Part shown: in pieces, positions 39,906 through 50,346 of the stretch
Position numbering within the stretch: the stretch's first letter is position 1
How the letters are laid out: each line of letters opens with the position of its first letter
Assembly (NCBI RefSeq): GCF_004570975.1
Contig: NZ_SPPC01000005.1
Span: forward strand, 1-64,000
Origin: Barnesiella sp. WM24
Lineage (GTDB): Bacteria; Bacteroidota; Bacteroidia; Bacteroidales; Muribaculaceae
Direction: 5' to 3'
Length of the DNA: 64,000 bases
Program-made: the position numbers and the translations under genes
Notes under the pieces: generated by a model
Database searches by the model: none
The model's input: the letters and a program-made list of their open reading frames with translations, nothing else
What the model was told of the DNA's origin: nothing

Positions 39906-40844
39906 ATGGACATGAAAATAATCGACCCTATACCTGTCGAGACACTGGAAAGCGAACTTACTGCCGACAAGTTTCTGCGTCACACCAACAAAGGCGGCAA
40001 CCATATATATATAGTAGACGCCTTCGACTCTCCTAATGTAATGAGAGAGATCGGGCGACTGCGTGAAATCGCGTTCCGCACCGCCGGAGGCGGCACAGGA
40101 AAGGAGTGTGACATTGACGAGTTTGACACCATGCAGCCCCCCTGCCGCCAACTAATCGTCTGGAATCCCGAAGCACGCGAAATCATAGGCGGCTACCGGT
40201 TTATCACCGGAGAGGACATCCACATCGACGAGCAGGGACGCCCGCGCATAGCGACAGGCCACATGTTTAGCTTCTCTCAAAAGTTTATCAAAGATTACCT
40301 ACCCTATACACTTGAGCTCGGACGTTCATTTGTGTCGCTCGACTATCAGTCGACACGCGCCGGCTCAAAAGCCCTCTACGCCCTTGACAATCTTTGGGAC
40401 GGTCTCGGAGCCTTGACGGTCATATATCCCTCGATAAAGTATCTGTTCGGAAAAGTGACCATGTATCCGAGCTACAACCCGGAGTGCCGCAACATGATAC
40501 TTTATTTCCTTAACAAGCATTTTCCCGACACGGAAGGTCTGGTCAAGCCGTTCCGGCAGCTTGAGACCAACATGAATCGCGATGACATGGACAAGCTCTT
40601 CACAGGCACATGCTTCAAGGATGACTATAAGATACTCAACAAGGCTATACGCGACCACGGCTACAATATACCGCCGCTTGTAAACGCCTACATGAGCCTG
40701 TCGCCGTCGATGAAGATGTTTGGCACCGCAATCAACGATGAATTCGGCGATGTAGAGGAGACCGGTATATTTTTTGCCATATCCGACATATTTGAAGAGA
40801 AAAAAGACAGGCATATAGGCACTTACAATCCTGCGGAGTCATGA
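39906..40844 (+). CDS. glsB: Glycine N-acyltransferase, GlsB-like
   Basis: 312 aa. GNAT-type domain of the hemolysin/ornithine-acyl N-acyltransferase family (LREIAFRTAGGGTGKECDIDEFDT, LIVWNPEAREIIGGYRF, LELGRSFVSLDYQ). It follows the O-acyltransferase by 24 bases and overlaps the next start by four. In Bacteroides this enzyme starts glycine-lipid synthesis, lipids that matter for stress survival and gut colonisation. Confidence 0.75.
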   Translation: MDMKIIDPIPVETLESELTADKFLRHTNKGGNHIYIVDAFDSPNVMREIGRLREIAFRTAGGGTGKECDIDEFDTMQPPCRQLIVWNPEAREIIGGYRFITGEDIHIDEQGRPRIATGHMFSFSQKFIKDYLPYTLELGRSFVSLDYQSTRAGSKALYALDNLWDGLGALTVIYPSIKYLFGKVTMYPSYNPECRNMILYFLNKHFPDTEGLVKPFRQLETNMNRDDMDKLFTGTCFKDDYKILNKAIRDHGYNIPPLVNAYMSLSPSMKMFGTAINDEFGDVEETGIFFAISDIFEEKKDRHIGTYNPAES

Positions 40845-42355
40845 TAATCCGTCTACTGCTCTCCTTTTGCCTTTTATTGGTGGCTGCCGTCCCGGCTGTC
40901 GCGACCTGTCCCGTCAATTATAAAGGCGAGATAATAGCCAACGCGGGCAGCGGCAACTTCGCGCCCTACTACATTGCATCAAATAACTACGGAATACTCA
41001 CCCAGCCCAAGTCAACCCTGGCGCGTGGCGCGGCATGGAAAGAGATGGAGACAGGCGAGCGTTTCAGCTACGGATTCGGAATCGACATCATTGGCGGATA
41101 TGCCTCATCCACTCCCTACCTTAGATATTCAGAGTCCACCCTGTCTTTTTACCCCGTAAAGCGACACCCCGCTTACCTGTGGCTGCAACAGCTGTATGGC
41201 GAAGTCAAATACAGGTGTCTCTTCATATCGGCAGGACTGAAAGAGACCGGATCGGCACTGCTTGACAACCGCCTCTCAAGCGGCGACATCACATGGAGCG
41301 CAAATGCGCGTCCCATGCCCGGGTTAAGAGCCGGATTCCACGGTTTTGAAAATATCCCGTTCACCAACGGATGGGTGCAGATCAACGGTGAATTTTTCTT
41401 CGGAAAGCCCACTGACAACGACTGGCTTGAAGAGCGCTATAACTACTACAATTCATTTATAACCACGGGGCGATGGATTAACTATAAGCGCGTGTATTTC
41501 CGCACAAAACCGTCAAAACCGCTGTCACTCACCATAGGCATGCAGGCGGCGGCACAGTTTGGCGGCACGCAGGCGACCTATTCCGACGGTGTATGTAACA
41601 AGACAGAAAAAGCGTCGGCGTCAATTAAAGACTTTTTCCAAATGATTATCCCCGGAAAAGATGACGACTACTGGTCAGGCAATCATCTCGGCAGCTGGGA
41701 CGTAGTGTTTCGTTACCGGTTCAAAAACGACGATGAGGTCAAGCTATATATGCAATCGCCCTGGGAAGACGGATCCGGCATAGGCAAGCTGAACGGATTT
41801 GACGGGTTGTGGGGCATAGAATACAGGAAAGCGGGCAACGGCTTGATAAGCGGCGCGGTAATCGAATATCTTGATTTCACCAATCAGTCAGGACCGCTTC
41901 ACTGGGACCCGGTAGACAATTCCGGCTCAACCATAGCCAACCAGGCAACAGGAGCCGACTCCTATTACAACAACTACTTCTATAACGGCTATGCCTACTA
42001 CGGGATGTCGCAGGGCACACCGTTTCTCATGTCGCCGCTTTACAATCTTGACGGTTACATGCGTTATATCGACACGCGTGTGCGCGGATTTCACGCAGCC
42101 GCCGAAGGTCGACTCACGGATTGCCTTGAATACAGGGTAATGGCATCTTACCGCATATCTTACGGAGACAGCTATGTGCCACGCCTTAAAAAAGCCCGCG
42201 ACATGTCATGGATGATCGAGGCTCAATGGCACCCGTCATCCATTCCCGGAATGACGCTGAAAGGACAGGTAGCCATGGACCGCGGCAACATGTATGGCGA
42301 TAATTTCGGAGCATTGTTATCGCTCTCCTATCGTGGCATATTTAAATTCAAATGA
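40841..42355 (+). CDS. Wzi-like capsule-assembly outer-membrane protein
   Basis: 504 aa with signal peptide (residues 1-22, cut near AVA-T). Rich in aromatic, alternating strands and ending SYRGIFKFK, an outer-membrane barrel end. Motifs such as YLWLQQLYGEVKYRCLFISAGLKE and GSWDVVFRYRF are those of the Bacteroidales capsule assembly Wzi family. It is translationally coupled to glsB. Whether it touches capsule here is inferred from the family. Confidence 0.7.
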   Translation: MIIRLLLSFCLLLVAAVPAVATCPVNYKGEIIANAGSGNFAPYYIASNNYGILTQPKSTLARGAAWKEMETGERFSYGFGIDIIGGYASSTPYLRYSESTLSFYPVKRHPAYLWLQQLYGEVKYRCLFISAGLKETGSALLDNRLSSGDITWSANARPMPGLRAGFHGFENIPFTNGWVQINGEFFFGKPTDNDWLEERYNYYNSFITTGRWINYKRVYFRTKPSKPLSLTIGMQAAAQFGGTQATYSDGVCNKTEKASASIKDFFQMIIPGKDDDYWSGNHLGSWDVVFRYRFKNDDEVKLYMQSPWEDGSGIGKLNGFDGLWGIEYRKAGNGLISGAVIEYLDFTNQSGPLHWDPVDNSGSTIANQATGADSYYNNYFYNGYAYYGMSQGTPFLMSPLYNLDGYMRYIDTRVRGFHAAAEGRLTDCLEYRVMASYRISYGDSYVPRLKKARDMSWMIEAQWHPSSIPGMTLKGQVAMDRGNMYGDNFGALLSLSYRGIFKFK

Positions 42356-42816
42356 CGATGAAAAGTATATACACCCTGCTATTGGCGTCGGTATTCATCC
42401 TGATGACCGGATGCACCCATAATGACGGGGACATCGGCCCGTGGTTTGGCACCTGGCAGCTTGAAAATGTCATGATTGACGACAAGCCCGAAGAGGACTA
42501 TCATCACGACATATTCTGGCAGTTCCAGAACACTGTGTTCTGCATGCGCAAGGTCACTGAAATGCATGACGCCTATCCACGATGGGGGACATGGCGGGAG
42601 ACTGACGACAACACGACATTACAACTTGACTTCACCCACCATGACAATACCCACCCCGAAGGCAGCACAATCTACACCCCGTTTCCTGAAACCCACATAA
42701 AAGCCGACGGCGTGACCCGACTCAAAATCGTGGAAATGAGCCGGTCAAAATTACATCTGCAGCACACTGCCGACGATGGCATAACCTACAGCTATTATCT
42801 TAAAAAATGGGATTAA
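42352..42816 (+). CDS. Lipocalin-like lipoprotein
   Basis: 154 aa. Signal peptide with lipobox LMTGC (Cys at about residue 21). The mature protein begins with GDIGPWFGTWQLENVMID, the lipocalin-like GxW start common to Bacteroidales lipoproteins. Overlaps the Wzi-like stop by four bases. Confidence 0.65.
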   Translation: MTMKSIYTLLLASVFILMTGCTHNDGDIGPWFGTWQLENVMIDDKPEEDYHHDIFWQFQNTVFCMRKVTEMHDAYPRWGTWRETDDNTTLQLDFTHHDNTHPEGSTIYTPFPETHIKADGVTRLKIVEMSRSKLHLQHTADDGITYSYYLKKWD

Positions 42817-42861
42817 AATAAAATCCTCCGTTCCTTTCTGCAATATCTGCCGATTATTTGT

Positions 42862-42869
42862 TATTTTTG
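42862..42869 (+). promoter_or_regulatory. -7 box for rpoN
   Basis: TATTTTTG, 19 bases before the rpoN ATG. The upstream element is not clear. Confidence 0.45.
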
Positions 42870-42888
42870 TAATTGAAAGGTAAGTTGT

Positions 42889-44322
42889 ATGGAAGAATCA
42901 CTGAGTTTGTCACAACAGCAACGGCTGCAACAAAAACTTTCTCCCCTTCAGGTCAAGTTTGTAAGAATGCTTGAAATGAGCGGTCCTGAAGTGGAGGATG
43001 AGGTGCAACGTGCGCTGGACGACAACCCCGCCCTGGAGGCAGCCGACCTCACTGACGCAGCCCCTTCGGAAGAATCATTCAATGAGAGCGCCGAGGAATT
43101 GCGCATGGCTGACTACGCCAACGACGATGAAATCCCGTCCTATAGGCTTGAAGCGCGCAATCACAGTTATTCCGACCCCTATTACGAGCCTGTGGCGGTC
43201 GACTCCTCATCTACGCTTATTGACACCCTCTCCGCCCAACTTGCAGAACACAGCCTGTCGGAACGCGAACACAGGATTGCCATATATGTAATCGGGAATC
43301 TTGACGACAACGGTTACATAACCCGCGATTCGGCATCAATAGCCTATGACATCGAGGAACAGACAGGCACCCCGACCACCACTGCCGACGTCAAGCGCAT
43401 GCTTGAGCTTGTAAGGAAACTTGAACCGGCAGGAGTAGGCGCTGTCGATCTCCGTGACTGCCTCCTGCTTCAGCTCCGACGCCGCAAATCATCACCGGCG
43501 GTAAAAACAGCCATTGAGATTGTATCTCACAATTTTGACCTTTTTTCGCGCAAGCACTACGACAAACTGGCGTCATCCACCGGGTGTACGCCCGAAGAGC
43601 TTAAAGACGCGATAGCGCTCATCCGCACCCTCAACCCCAAGCCTGCCGGAATCCTTGGCGATGACCCGGCAGAAGAGCGCACGCGCCACATCATCCCCGA
43701 CTTTTCAGTCGAGATTGATGACGGTGAAATCCATCTTGCACTGCTGAACAATATCCCGGAGCTGCGCATCGAAGAGACATTCAGGGAAAACGACACCGAC
43801 CGGCTGCAGCAGGACACGCGCCGGAACCGTGAGGCATCACTATTCGTCAGGCAGAAACGCGATGAAGCCACAGAGTTTATCAAACTTCTGCGCATGCGCC
43901 AGGAAACACTCTTCAACGTAATGCGCGCGATTGTAAAAATCCAGCGTGACTTTTTCCTTAGCGGGGATGATGAAAGCCGCCTGAAGCCAATGATACTCAA
44001 AGACATCTCTTCCCTTACAGGCTATGACCTGTCGGTGATATCTCGCGCCACATCGGGTAAATATGTCGCCACGTCTTATGGAGTCCACCCCCTGAAAATG
44101 TTTTTCAACGAGCGCCCCAAAGACAATGATGACACATCGTCTCATGAGATACTGTCGGCGATAAAAGAGATAATCGCAAATGAAAACAAGCATAAGCCGA
44201 TGAGTGATGAGGCAATAACTTCAGCCATAGCGGCAAAAGGCTATGACATAGCCCGCCGAACAGTCGCCAAATACCGTGAGAAACTCGGGATACCGGTAGC
44301 ACGGCTTAGAAAGGAGCTATAA
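42889..44322 (+). CDS. rpoN: RNA polymerase sigma-54 factor
   Basis: 477 aa. Region I is glutamine- and leucine-rich (SLSQQQRLQQKLSPLQVKFVRML), region II acidic, then the core-binding domain (LEPAGVGAVDLRDCLLLQL) and the DNA-binding domain. The RpoN box is ARRTVAKYREKLGIP near the C-terminus. It directs RNA polymerase to -24/-12 promoters with enhancer-binding proteins, none of which are in the window. Confidence 0.93.
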   Translation: MEESLSLSQQQRLQQKLSPLQVKFVRMLEMSGPEVEDEVQRALDDNPALEAADLTDAAPSEESFNESAEELRMADYANDDEIPSYRLEARNHSYSDPYYEPVAVDSSSTLIDTLSAQLAEHSLSEREHRIAIYVIGNLDDNGYITRDSASIAYDIEEQTGTPTTTADVKRMLELVRKLEPAGVGAVDLRDCLLLQLRRRKSSPAVKTAIEIVSHNFDLFSRKHYDKLASSTGCTPEELKDAIALIRTLNPKPAGILGDDPAEERTRHIIPDFSVEIDDGEIHLALLNNIPELRIEETFRENDTDRLQQDTRRNREASLFVRQKRDEATEFIKLLRMRQETLFNVMRAIVKIQRDFFLSGDDESRLKPMILKDISSLTGYDLSVISRATSGKYVATSYGVHPLKMFFNERPKDNDDTSSHEILSAIKEIIANENKHKPMSDEAITSAIAAKGYDIARRTVAKYREKLGIPVARLRKEL

Positions 44323-44364
44323 ACAATTGTTTTAACATTCCGTTAATAATAGAAACTGACATAG

Positions 44365-44964
44365 ATGAACAAGATATCACATATTATTTCCTGGGTGCTT
44401 AGTCCGGTACTTATACCTACCTACGCCGTATTCACGTCATTATGGATAACTACGCTCGCCGTGCTTCCCGCCGGCTTGCGGATTAATGTCGTGCTCATGA
44501 CATTCTTATTGACAAGCATAGTCCCGATGCTTGCAATAATACTACTCTACAAGATGAAACTCATTTCCCACCCCGGACTTAACAACAGAAAAGAGCGATA
44601 CATCCCGTATGTAATCACAGCCATATGCTATCTCGGCGCGGCATGGTACATGTTACGCATACACGCCCCCTCGTGGCTATACATGTTCCTTATTGCCGGA
44701 GCGATAGCGGCAGTCGTGTCTTGTATCGTCAACATATGGTGGAAAATCAGCGCTCACCTTGCAGCGATGGGTGGCTTTGTCGCTCTGTTATTCAGAATAT
44801 TATCCGACGGCATCTGTATATATGACATATGGATACCGATTTCTGTGGCGGTATTGCTTACCGGAATGCTTGGAAGCGCACGCATACAGCTCCACTGCCA
44901 CACATTCTGGCAGGTAATCGCCGGAGCCGCCAACGGCTTCCTGTGGGTATATCTGCTTACATGA
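44365..44964 (+). CDS. PAP2-like membrane protein
   Basis: 199 aa, six predicted membrane segments. NNRKERYIPY, WWKISAHLAAMGG and RIQLHCHTFWQVIAGA correspond to the three phosphatase motif regions of the PAP2 superfamily, with His in the second and third (SAH and HCH). It could dephosphorylate a lipid such as undecaprenyl or phosphatidylglycerol phosphate. Motif 1 is weak, so activity is uncertain. Confidence 0.6.
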   Translation: MNKISHIISWVLSPVLIPTYAVFTSLWITTLAVLPAGLRINVVLMTFLLTSIVPMLAIILLYKMKLISHPGLNNRKERYIPYVITAICYLGAAWYMLRIHAPSWLYMFLIAGAIAAVVSCIVNIWWKISAHLAAMGGFVALLFRILSDGICIYDIWIPISVAVLLTGMLGSARIQLHCHTFWQVIAGAANGFLWVYLLT

Positions 44965-45010
44965 CCCGCGGGGCATGAACTTGAATTTTCAACAAAACTA
45001 AACTTATATT

Positions 45011-45517
45011 ATGAAACCGATCGTCAGCATTATCATGGGCAGCACGTCTGACCTGCCCATAATGGGAAAGGCAGCACAGCTACTTGATGACTTTGAAATC
45101 CCGTTTGAAATAAACGCCCTGTCGGCCCACCGCACTCCTGCACAGGTGGAAGAGTTTGCCTCAGGCGCAGCCGACCGTGGACTGAAGGTAATCATCGCCG
45201 CAGCAGGAATGGCAGCGGCGCTACCCGGCGTAATAGCCGCAAACACCACGCTTCCGGTAATCGGAGTGCCTATCGCGTCGACACTTGACGGCATAGACGC
45301 CCTGCTCTCCATCGTCCAGATGCCTCCGGGCATTCCTGTCGCAACTGTAGGCATAAACGGAGGCTACAATGCCGCTCTTCTTGCAGTAGAGATGCTTGCC
45401 ATTAGCGACGAGAAGATTGCAGCCCGCTTTGCCGACTTTAAAAAATCGCTTGCCGGCAAAATCGTAAAAGCCAATGCCGAACTTGCCGAAGTAAAATACA
45501 AGTTCAAGACCAATTGA
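45011..45517 (+). CDS. purE: N5-carboxyaminoimidazole ribonucleotide mutase
   Basis: 168 aa. GSTSDLPIM (nucleotide-binding), SAHRTPAQV and the GINGGYNAALLAVEML end are class I PurE hallmarks. It moves the carboxyl group in purine synthesis, working with PurK. Sixteen bases separate it from ispG, so the two are probably co-transcribed. Confidence 0.93.
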   Translation: MKPIVSIIMGSTSDLPIMGKAAQLLDDFEIPFEINALSAHRTPAQVEEFASGAADRGLKVIIAAAGMAAALPGVIAANTTLPVIGVPIASTLDGIDALLSIVQMPPGIPVATVGINGGYNAALLAVEMLAISDEKIAARFADFKKSLAGKIVKANAELAEVKYKFKTN

Positions 45518-45533
45518 CATCACGCAGCGACCG

Positions 45534-47201
45534 ATGAGTGTATTTGATTACCAACGCAGACTGTCGCGCGAGGTAAACATAGGCGGTGTGCCGCTCGGAG
45601 GCAGCAATCCCGTGCGCGTACAATCGATGACCAATACCTCGACGATGGACACCGACGGCTCTGTGGCACAATGCAAGCGCATAGCCGATGCAGGAGCCCA
45701 TTATGTAAGACTTACCGCACAGGGAGTGAGGGAGGCTGAAAACATCGGCATCATCCGTAACCGGCTCCGCGAAGAAGGCTATACCGTGCCGCTCGTAGCC
45801 GACATCCATTTCAACCCGCGCGCCGCCTTTGCAGCCGCTGAAGTCACTGACAAAGTGCGCATCAATCCGGGAAACTTCGTTGACCCGGGACGCACGTTCA
45901 AGAAACTGGAGTACACTGACGCAGAGTATTCAGCCGAGCTTGACCGCATTGACAAAGCGTTTAGCCCGTTCATTGAAGTGTGTCGCCAACATTCCACGGC
46001 AATACGCATCGGGGTGAACCACGGTTCGCTCAGCGACCGCATAATGAGTCGCTACGGCGACACCCCCGCCGGCATGGTAGAGAGTGCGATGGAGTTTTTG
46101 CGCGTTGCGGTAAAGCGTGAGTTTTTTGACATCGTAATCTCGATAAAAGCGAGCAATGTGGTGGTGATGGTCGAGACTGTGCGCCGTCTTGTCAAAGCTA
46201 TGGAAGCCGAAGGCATGTCATTTCCGCTTCATCTCGGCGTAACAGAAGCCGGTGACGGAGAAGACGGAAGAGTCAAGAGCGCTGTAGGCATAGGCACTCT
46301 GCTCGCGGAAGGCATAGGCGATACGATCCGTGTGTCACTTAGCGAGGACCCTGAAGCCGAAATCCCTGTGGCGAAAGCCCTCGTGGATTATATATGCGCC
46401 CGCGGCGGCTCGCCATCCGTCGGAGGGGAATATGCACCGGGCTATAATCCTGTTATGCCGCAGCGCCGCAAGTCAACAGCAATCGCAGGAATCGGAGGTG
46501 ACAATATCCCTGCCGTCATTGCCGATGGAGAAACAACGCTCGACTGCTACGTGACACTCGACGCTGCCGACACGGCTGAAAGCAACATAGCCCTGGCAAA
46601 GGCTAATCCCGACAAAATACTTGTCGTCACCACTTCCCACATAAACCGCTCCGGCTCGATACAGGCTCTTGCCCACAGCCTCACCACAGCAGGCATCGAC
46701 AATCCTGTAATCCCGATGATTGATTACGGCGATGCCCCGGTGGAGGACGTAACACTGATGGCGGCAGCCGATTTCGGAGCGATGCTCCTCAACGGCATAC
46801 GTGACGGAATATGGATAAAAGGTGACCGTCTTGACAATGCCACGACTGTGCGCATAGCCCTCGGCATACTTCAGGCGACACGTCTTCGCATAAGCAAGAC
46901 CGAGTATATCGCCTGCCCCGGATGTGGACGAACCCTCTTTGACCTGCAATCGACTCTGAAAGCGGTAAAAGAAGCCACATCCCATCTTAAAGGACTGAAA
47001 ATCGGAGTTATGGGGTGTATCGTAAACGGACCGGGCGAAATGGCGGATGCCGACTATGGTTATGTAGGCGCAGCCTCAGGGCACGTAAGCCTCTACAAAA
47101 ACAAGGAGTGTGTCGAAAAAAACATTCCACAAAGTGAAGCCATACCTCGCCTTATCGCCCTTATAAAATCATCAGGCGACTGGCAGGAGCCCGCCAACTG
47201 A
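45534..47201 (+). CDS. ispG: 4-hydroxy-3-methylbut-2-enyl diphosphate synthase
   Basis: 555 aa. N-terminal TIM barrel starts at GGVPLGGSNPVRVQSMTNTST; the C-terminal Fe-S domain has CPGCGRTLFDLQ and GVMGCIVNGPGEMADADYGYVG giving three cysteines for the 4Fe-4S cluster. It is longer than the E. coli enzyme (372 aa) because of the insertion domain found in Bacteroidetes and plants. It makes HMBPP in the MEP isoprenoid pathway, using reduced flavodoxin or ferredoxin. Confidence 0.93.
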   Translation: MSVFDYQRRLSREVNIGGVPLGGSNPVRVQSMTNTSTMDTDGSVAQCKRIADAGAHYVRLTAQGVREAENIGIIRNRLREEGYTVPLVADIHFNPRAAFAAAEVTDKVRINPGNFVDPGRTFKKLEYTDAEYSAELDRIDKAFSPFIEVCRQHSTAIRIGVNHGSLSDRIMSRYGDTPAGMVESAMEFLRVAVKREFFDIVISIKASNVVVMVETVRRLVKAMEAEGMSFPLHLGVTEAGDGEDGRVKSAVGIGTLLAEGIGDTIRVSLSEDPEAEIPVAKALVDYICARGGSPSVGGEYAPGYNPVMPQRRKSTAIAGIGGDNIPAVIADGETTLDCYVTLDAADTAESNIALAKANPDKILVVTTSHINRSGSIQALAHSLTTAGIDNPVIPMIDYGDAPVEDVTLMAAADFGAMLLNGIRDGIWIKGDRLDNATTVRIALGILQATRLRISKTEYIACPGCGRTLFDLQSTLKAVKEATSHLKGLKIGVMGCIVNGPGEMADADYGYVGAASGHVSLYKNKECVEKNIPQSEAIPRLIALIKSSGDWQEPAN

Positions 47202-47226
47202 CCCAACCATCGGGAATCAGCAAAAA

Positions 47227-47262
47227 CAATCGGGGGATGCCTTTTTTGGCATCCCCCGATTG
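47227..47262. terminator. Strong terminator between convergent genes
   Basis: A 15-bp perfect stem (CAATCGGGGGATGCC with its complement) with a six-T loop. It ends ispG transcription and, from the other side, the lipoprotein gene at 47300. Confidence 0.85.
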
Positions 47263-47299
47263 CTTTATAATTGACTCTGAATTTATAACTTTCAGGATA

Positions 47300-47773
47300 T
47301 TAGTTGCGAGTAAAAGTCATTTTTTCATAAACCTCATATGGATTGTGCTCTGTCGGTGCAGAATAATATTCAAGCACTAAGGTAGTTTCGGTTAATAAAC
47401 CCACCTTATATGTGTCATATGAATCATGTCCATCATAACTGTCATATATCACCAGTTCACTGCCATTCAATACATATTCATAATCTTTAATCAGACCTTG
47501 ATATAACTCCATCTCTCCGGATTTGTCGGAATTAAATTTCATACTAAATATTTCTGAATCGGAGACAGAATTGCTTTCCCAGTCCAATTCGCCATTAGTC
47601 TTGCTCCAACCTTCATATCCGGTAAGCTTCCAAGAACCCACAATCAAGTTAGAATTAACAGCCTCTTCCTTGTCATTGTCATCATCATCTCCGCATGCTG
47701 AAAATCCAATGCCAAATGTCATCGCAACAAGACTAATCAACAACAGCTTTCTTAAAAATTTAAATTTCATCAT
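47300..47773 (-). CDS. Lipocalin-like lipoprotein
   Basis: 157 aa from the ATG at 47773. Signal peptide and lipobox GFSAC, then an acidic linker (DDDDNDKEE). The mature domain LIVGSWKLTGYEGW is lipocalin-like, as in many Bacteroidales lipoproteins exported to the surface by an acidic signal. Function unknown. Confidence 0.65.
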   Translation of the reverse strand: MMKFKFLRKLLLISLVAMTFGIGFSACGDDDDNDKEEAVNSNLIVGSWKLTGYEGWSKTNGELDWESNSVSDSEIFSMKFNSDKSGEMELYQGLIKDYEYVLNGSELVIYDSYDGHDSYDTYKVGLLTETTLVLEYYSAPTEHNPYEVYEKMTFTRN

Positions 47774-47883
47774 TTGCTCTGTGTTTTTAATTAATAAAAA
47801 TTTCCGTACAAAGATACGAAATCTCACTTCTACCCCCCCCCATTAACATATATTAACCACACTCTTCAATTGAATTCTTCACG

Positions 47884-48645
47884 TCAGGTCTTGACTATCA
47901 TTGAGAAATTACGACCGGAATTGATGCCCAGCGCACGTGCCGAGAAATAACGGTCGCTGTCACACTTGGTGCAGGCAAAGGGCATCGCGACCGCCTCCGG
48001 CGCGACACCACCGGCAATCAATATTGACGCTACATAGGCAGGCAAGTCGACATGAGGTTTTCGACCTTCCTCGTCTATGACACAATCGTGGGGAAATTGT
48101 CGAGCTACCTCCTCGCCCACTTCAAAACAATCCTTGCATATACATGGGCCCATCACCGCTTTTATATAGTGCGGGTCAGCGCCAAGAGCAATCATCCGGT
48201 CGAGCGTAACACCGACGATTCCGCCTACCGCTCCGCGCCATCCGGCATGAGCCGCTCCGACAACCCCGTTTACCGGGTCGGCAAGAAGCACCGGCACACA
48301 ATCAGCCGTCGACACCCCGATTGCCACCCCTGGTAACGAAGTGACAAGCGCATCGACACTTTCAAGGTCTTCTGCTACGACAGGAAGCGAATCAATGACG
48401 CGGCAATTGATTGAATGAGTCTGCCGCGGCATGATAAGCTTACAGGGGTCTATACCTGCTTTACCGGCAATATAGACGCGGCAACGCTCCACCTTCGCAG
48501 GGTCGTCGCCGGTGTAATGACAAACGTTAAACCCTGAATATGGCGAAGCAGTCACTTCGCCACGCGACGTGAAGTAAGCATTTATTCCACCGGCGATATT
48601 GACGGTCGCGATACAGCCGTCATTCGTAATCGCCGCTCCCGTCAT
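47884..48645 (-). CDS. pgeF: Multi-copper laccase-domain protein (YfiH/PgeF)
   Basis: 253 aa from the ATG at 48645, which has GGGAGGA just upstream; the longer frame overlaps obgE by 125 bases. Motifs [24 protein letters not shown] and GAAHAGWRG are the His/Cys zinc site of the family, with the [13 protein letters not shown] segment. It is reported as a purine nucleoside phosphorylase and as a cytoplasmic peptidoglycan editing factor. Overlaps the obgE stop by 26 bases. Confidence 0.8.
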   Translation of the reverse strand: MTGAAITNDGCIATVNIAGGINAYFTSRGEVTASPYSGFNVCHYTGDDPAKVERCRVYIAGKAGIDPCKLIMPRQTHSINCRVIDSLPVVAEDLESVDALVTSLPGVAIGVSTADCVPVLLADPVNGVVGAAHAGWRGAVGGIVGVTLDRMIALGADPHYIKAVMGPCICKDCFEVGEEVARQFPHDCVIDEEGRKPHVDLPAYVASILIAGGVAPEAVAMPFACTKCDSDRYFSARALGINSGRNFSMIVKT

Positions 48646-49807
48646 AATCCTCCCAACTGTCGTCCCAGTCTCCATCAAACTCATCATCCTCATAGAGTTC
48701 TTCATCAGGTTCCGGAGCCTCGGGATTCTCAAAGATAAATTCATCTTCCTCCCTTACCCTGTGGTGTCCGTCAAGACGACGGTGAGTTATCTTGACAGGC
48801 TCTATGCGGTTTGACTCATCGGTAATCGCAGTCCAGAGCAGATCTTTAAGAGTCTGTATGCCAAATCCTGACACAGAAGATATAAACACATGGGGCACAT
48901 CGTCGGGAAGCTCCTTCTCTATCTCCGCCATAAGCTCCTCGTCAAGCATGTCGCTCTTGCTTATCGCCAAAACCTTCTGCTTGCTCATAAGCTCGGGATT
49001 GAAGCGCTCAAGCTCGTTAAGCAATATCTGATATTCCTTGCTTATATCATCGGCATCAGCCGGCACCATGAACAACAATACGGCATTTCGCTCAATATGT
49101 CGCAGGAAACGCAATCCGAGACCCTTACCCTCGCTTGCACCTTCGATAATACCCGGTATGTCAGCCATTACAAATGAACGGTTGTCACGATAGCTCACAA
49201 TGCCGAGCTGCGGCTCCATCGTAGTAAACGGATAGTCGGCAATCTTTGGGCGCGCCGCCGATATCGAAGATAGCAGAGTTGACTTTCCGGCATTAGGAAA
49301 TCCGACAAGACCCACATCGCCAAGCAGCTTCAGCTCAAGGATTACAGTCTTCTCGATAGCCGGCTCTCCGGGCTGGGCATAACGCGGCGTACGGTTGGTA
49401 GCGCTTTTGAAATGCCAGTTGCCAAGACCGCCTTTTCCGCCTTTCAACAGCTTTATCTCCTCTCCGTGGTCAGTCACTTCACAAAGGAAGTCGCCCGTCT
49501 CCGCGTCAAACACAACCGTTCCACACGGCACTTCGATCACCTTGTCTTCACCATCTTTTCCAAAGCTCCTGCCGCCGGATCCCGACTGACCGTTACCGGC
49601 AAAGACATGGCGCTGGTATTTAAGAGGAAGAAGTGTCCACATATTTTTATTGCCGCGCAATATCACATGACCGCCGCGACCGCCGTCACCACCGTCGGGA
49701 CCTCCCTTAGGCACATATTTTGCACGATAGAAATGACGCGAGCCGGCACCGCCCTTTCCTGAGCGACACATAATCTTAACGTAGTCAATAAAGTTGGATT
49801 CTGCCAT
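48620..49807 (-). CDS. obgE: GTPase Obg
   Basis: 395 aa. Glycine-rich OBG domain (residues 1-160), then the G domain with GFPNAGKST (G1, about 167-175), [12 protein letters not shown] (G3) and the SKSD (G4). The C-terminus is a long acidic tail (about 345-395). It works in ribosome assembly and stress control. First gene of a two-gene minus-strand operon. Confidence 0.93.
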   Translation of the reverse strand: MAESNFIDYVKIMCRSGKGGAGSRHFYRAKYVPKGGPDGGDGGRGGHVILRGNKNMWTLLPLKYQRHVFAGNGQSGSGGRSFGKDGEDKVIEVPCGTVVFDAETGDFLCEVTDHGEEIKLLKGGKGGLGNWHFKSATNRTPRYAQPGEPAIEKTVILELKLLGDVGLVGFPNAGKSTLLSSISAARPKIADYPFTTMEPQLGIVSYRDNRSFVMADIPGIIEGASEGKGLGLRFLRHIERNAVLLFMVPADADDISKEYQILLNELERFNPELMSKQKVLAISKSDMLDEELMAEIEKELPDDVPHVFISSVSGFGIQTLKDLLWTAITDESNRIEPVKITHRRLDGHHRVREEDEFIFENPEAPEPDEELYEDDEFDGDWDDSWEDYDGSGDYE

Positions 49808-49982
49808 ATTGTTTTGTCTTATTTATTAGAAAAACACTTTGCGCCGTGAGGGGTTCAGCGGCGCAAAGTCCTTTTACTCTCACAAAGTTAACACTTTTTT
49901 CTTAAAAAACTGTCAATCCATGCCCGAAGAGCTGACAATACAACCCCGAAGCAGCGAGGATAGACATGTCTTTTTCAAGTAT

Positions 49983-50237
49983 TTACTCTACTATCGTTTC
50001 AGGTGATATTCCATATTCGGCAATGATTTTCTCCACATCTTTTTTGAGTTCGGGAATATGGCGTACAACCAAACTCCACAGAAATTCGGGTTTCACAGAA
50101 TCGTAGCCATGTATAATGCGGTTGCGTGTGTCAATCACAGCTTTTGCATTTGGCAACTGCAATAATTTTTCTGAATCCACCCTACAAAATTGAGAATCAT
50201 TGAAAAATGTACTGTCTTTCAATCCAATCCATGACAT
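49983..50237 (-). CDS. HepT-like RNase toxin remnant
   Basis: 84 aa. RNRIIHGY is the RX4HXY active-site motif of HepT toxins in MntA/HepT systems. Normal HepT is about 110-140 aa, so the N-terminal helix is missing. No MntA nucleotidyltransferase is adjacent. It is probably a decayed toxin, or a stand-alone HEPN protein with an unidentified start. Confidence 0.55.
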   Translation of the reverse strand: MSWIGLKDSTFFNDSQFCRVDSEKLLQLPNAKAVIDTRNRIIHGYDSVKPEFLWSLVVRHIPELKKDVEKIIAEYGISPETIVE

Positions 50238-50346
50238 AAACTATGTTTTCACAAGAAAAAGAGCGTTGTTTGTCCGATTTTTAGTATCTTAGCGGATATT
50301 CTGTGTTTCAGAAATAAAGAACGGATAAACAATAGTATATATATTA

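Noticed and set aside
49983-50237. Complete MntA/HepT toxin-antitoxin system
   Set aside because: Only the HepT C-terminal part with RX4HXY is present and no nucleotidyltransferase partner; treated as a remnant.
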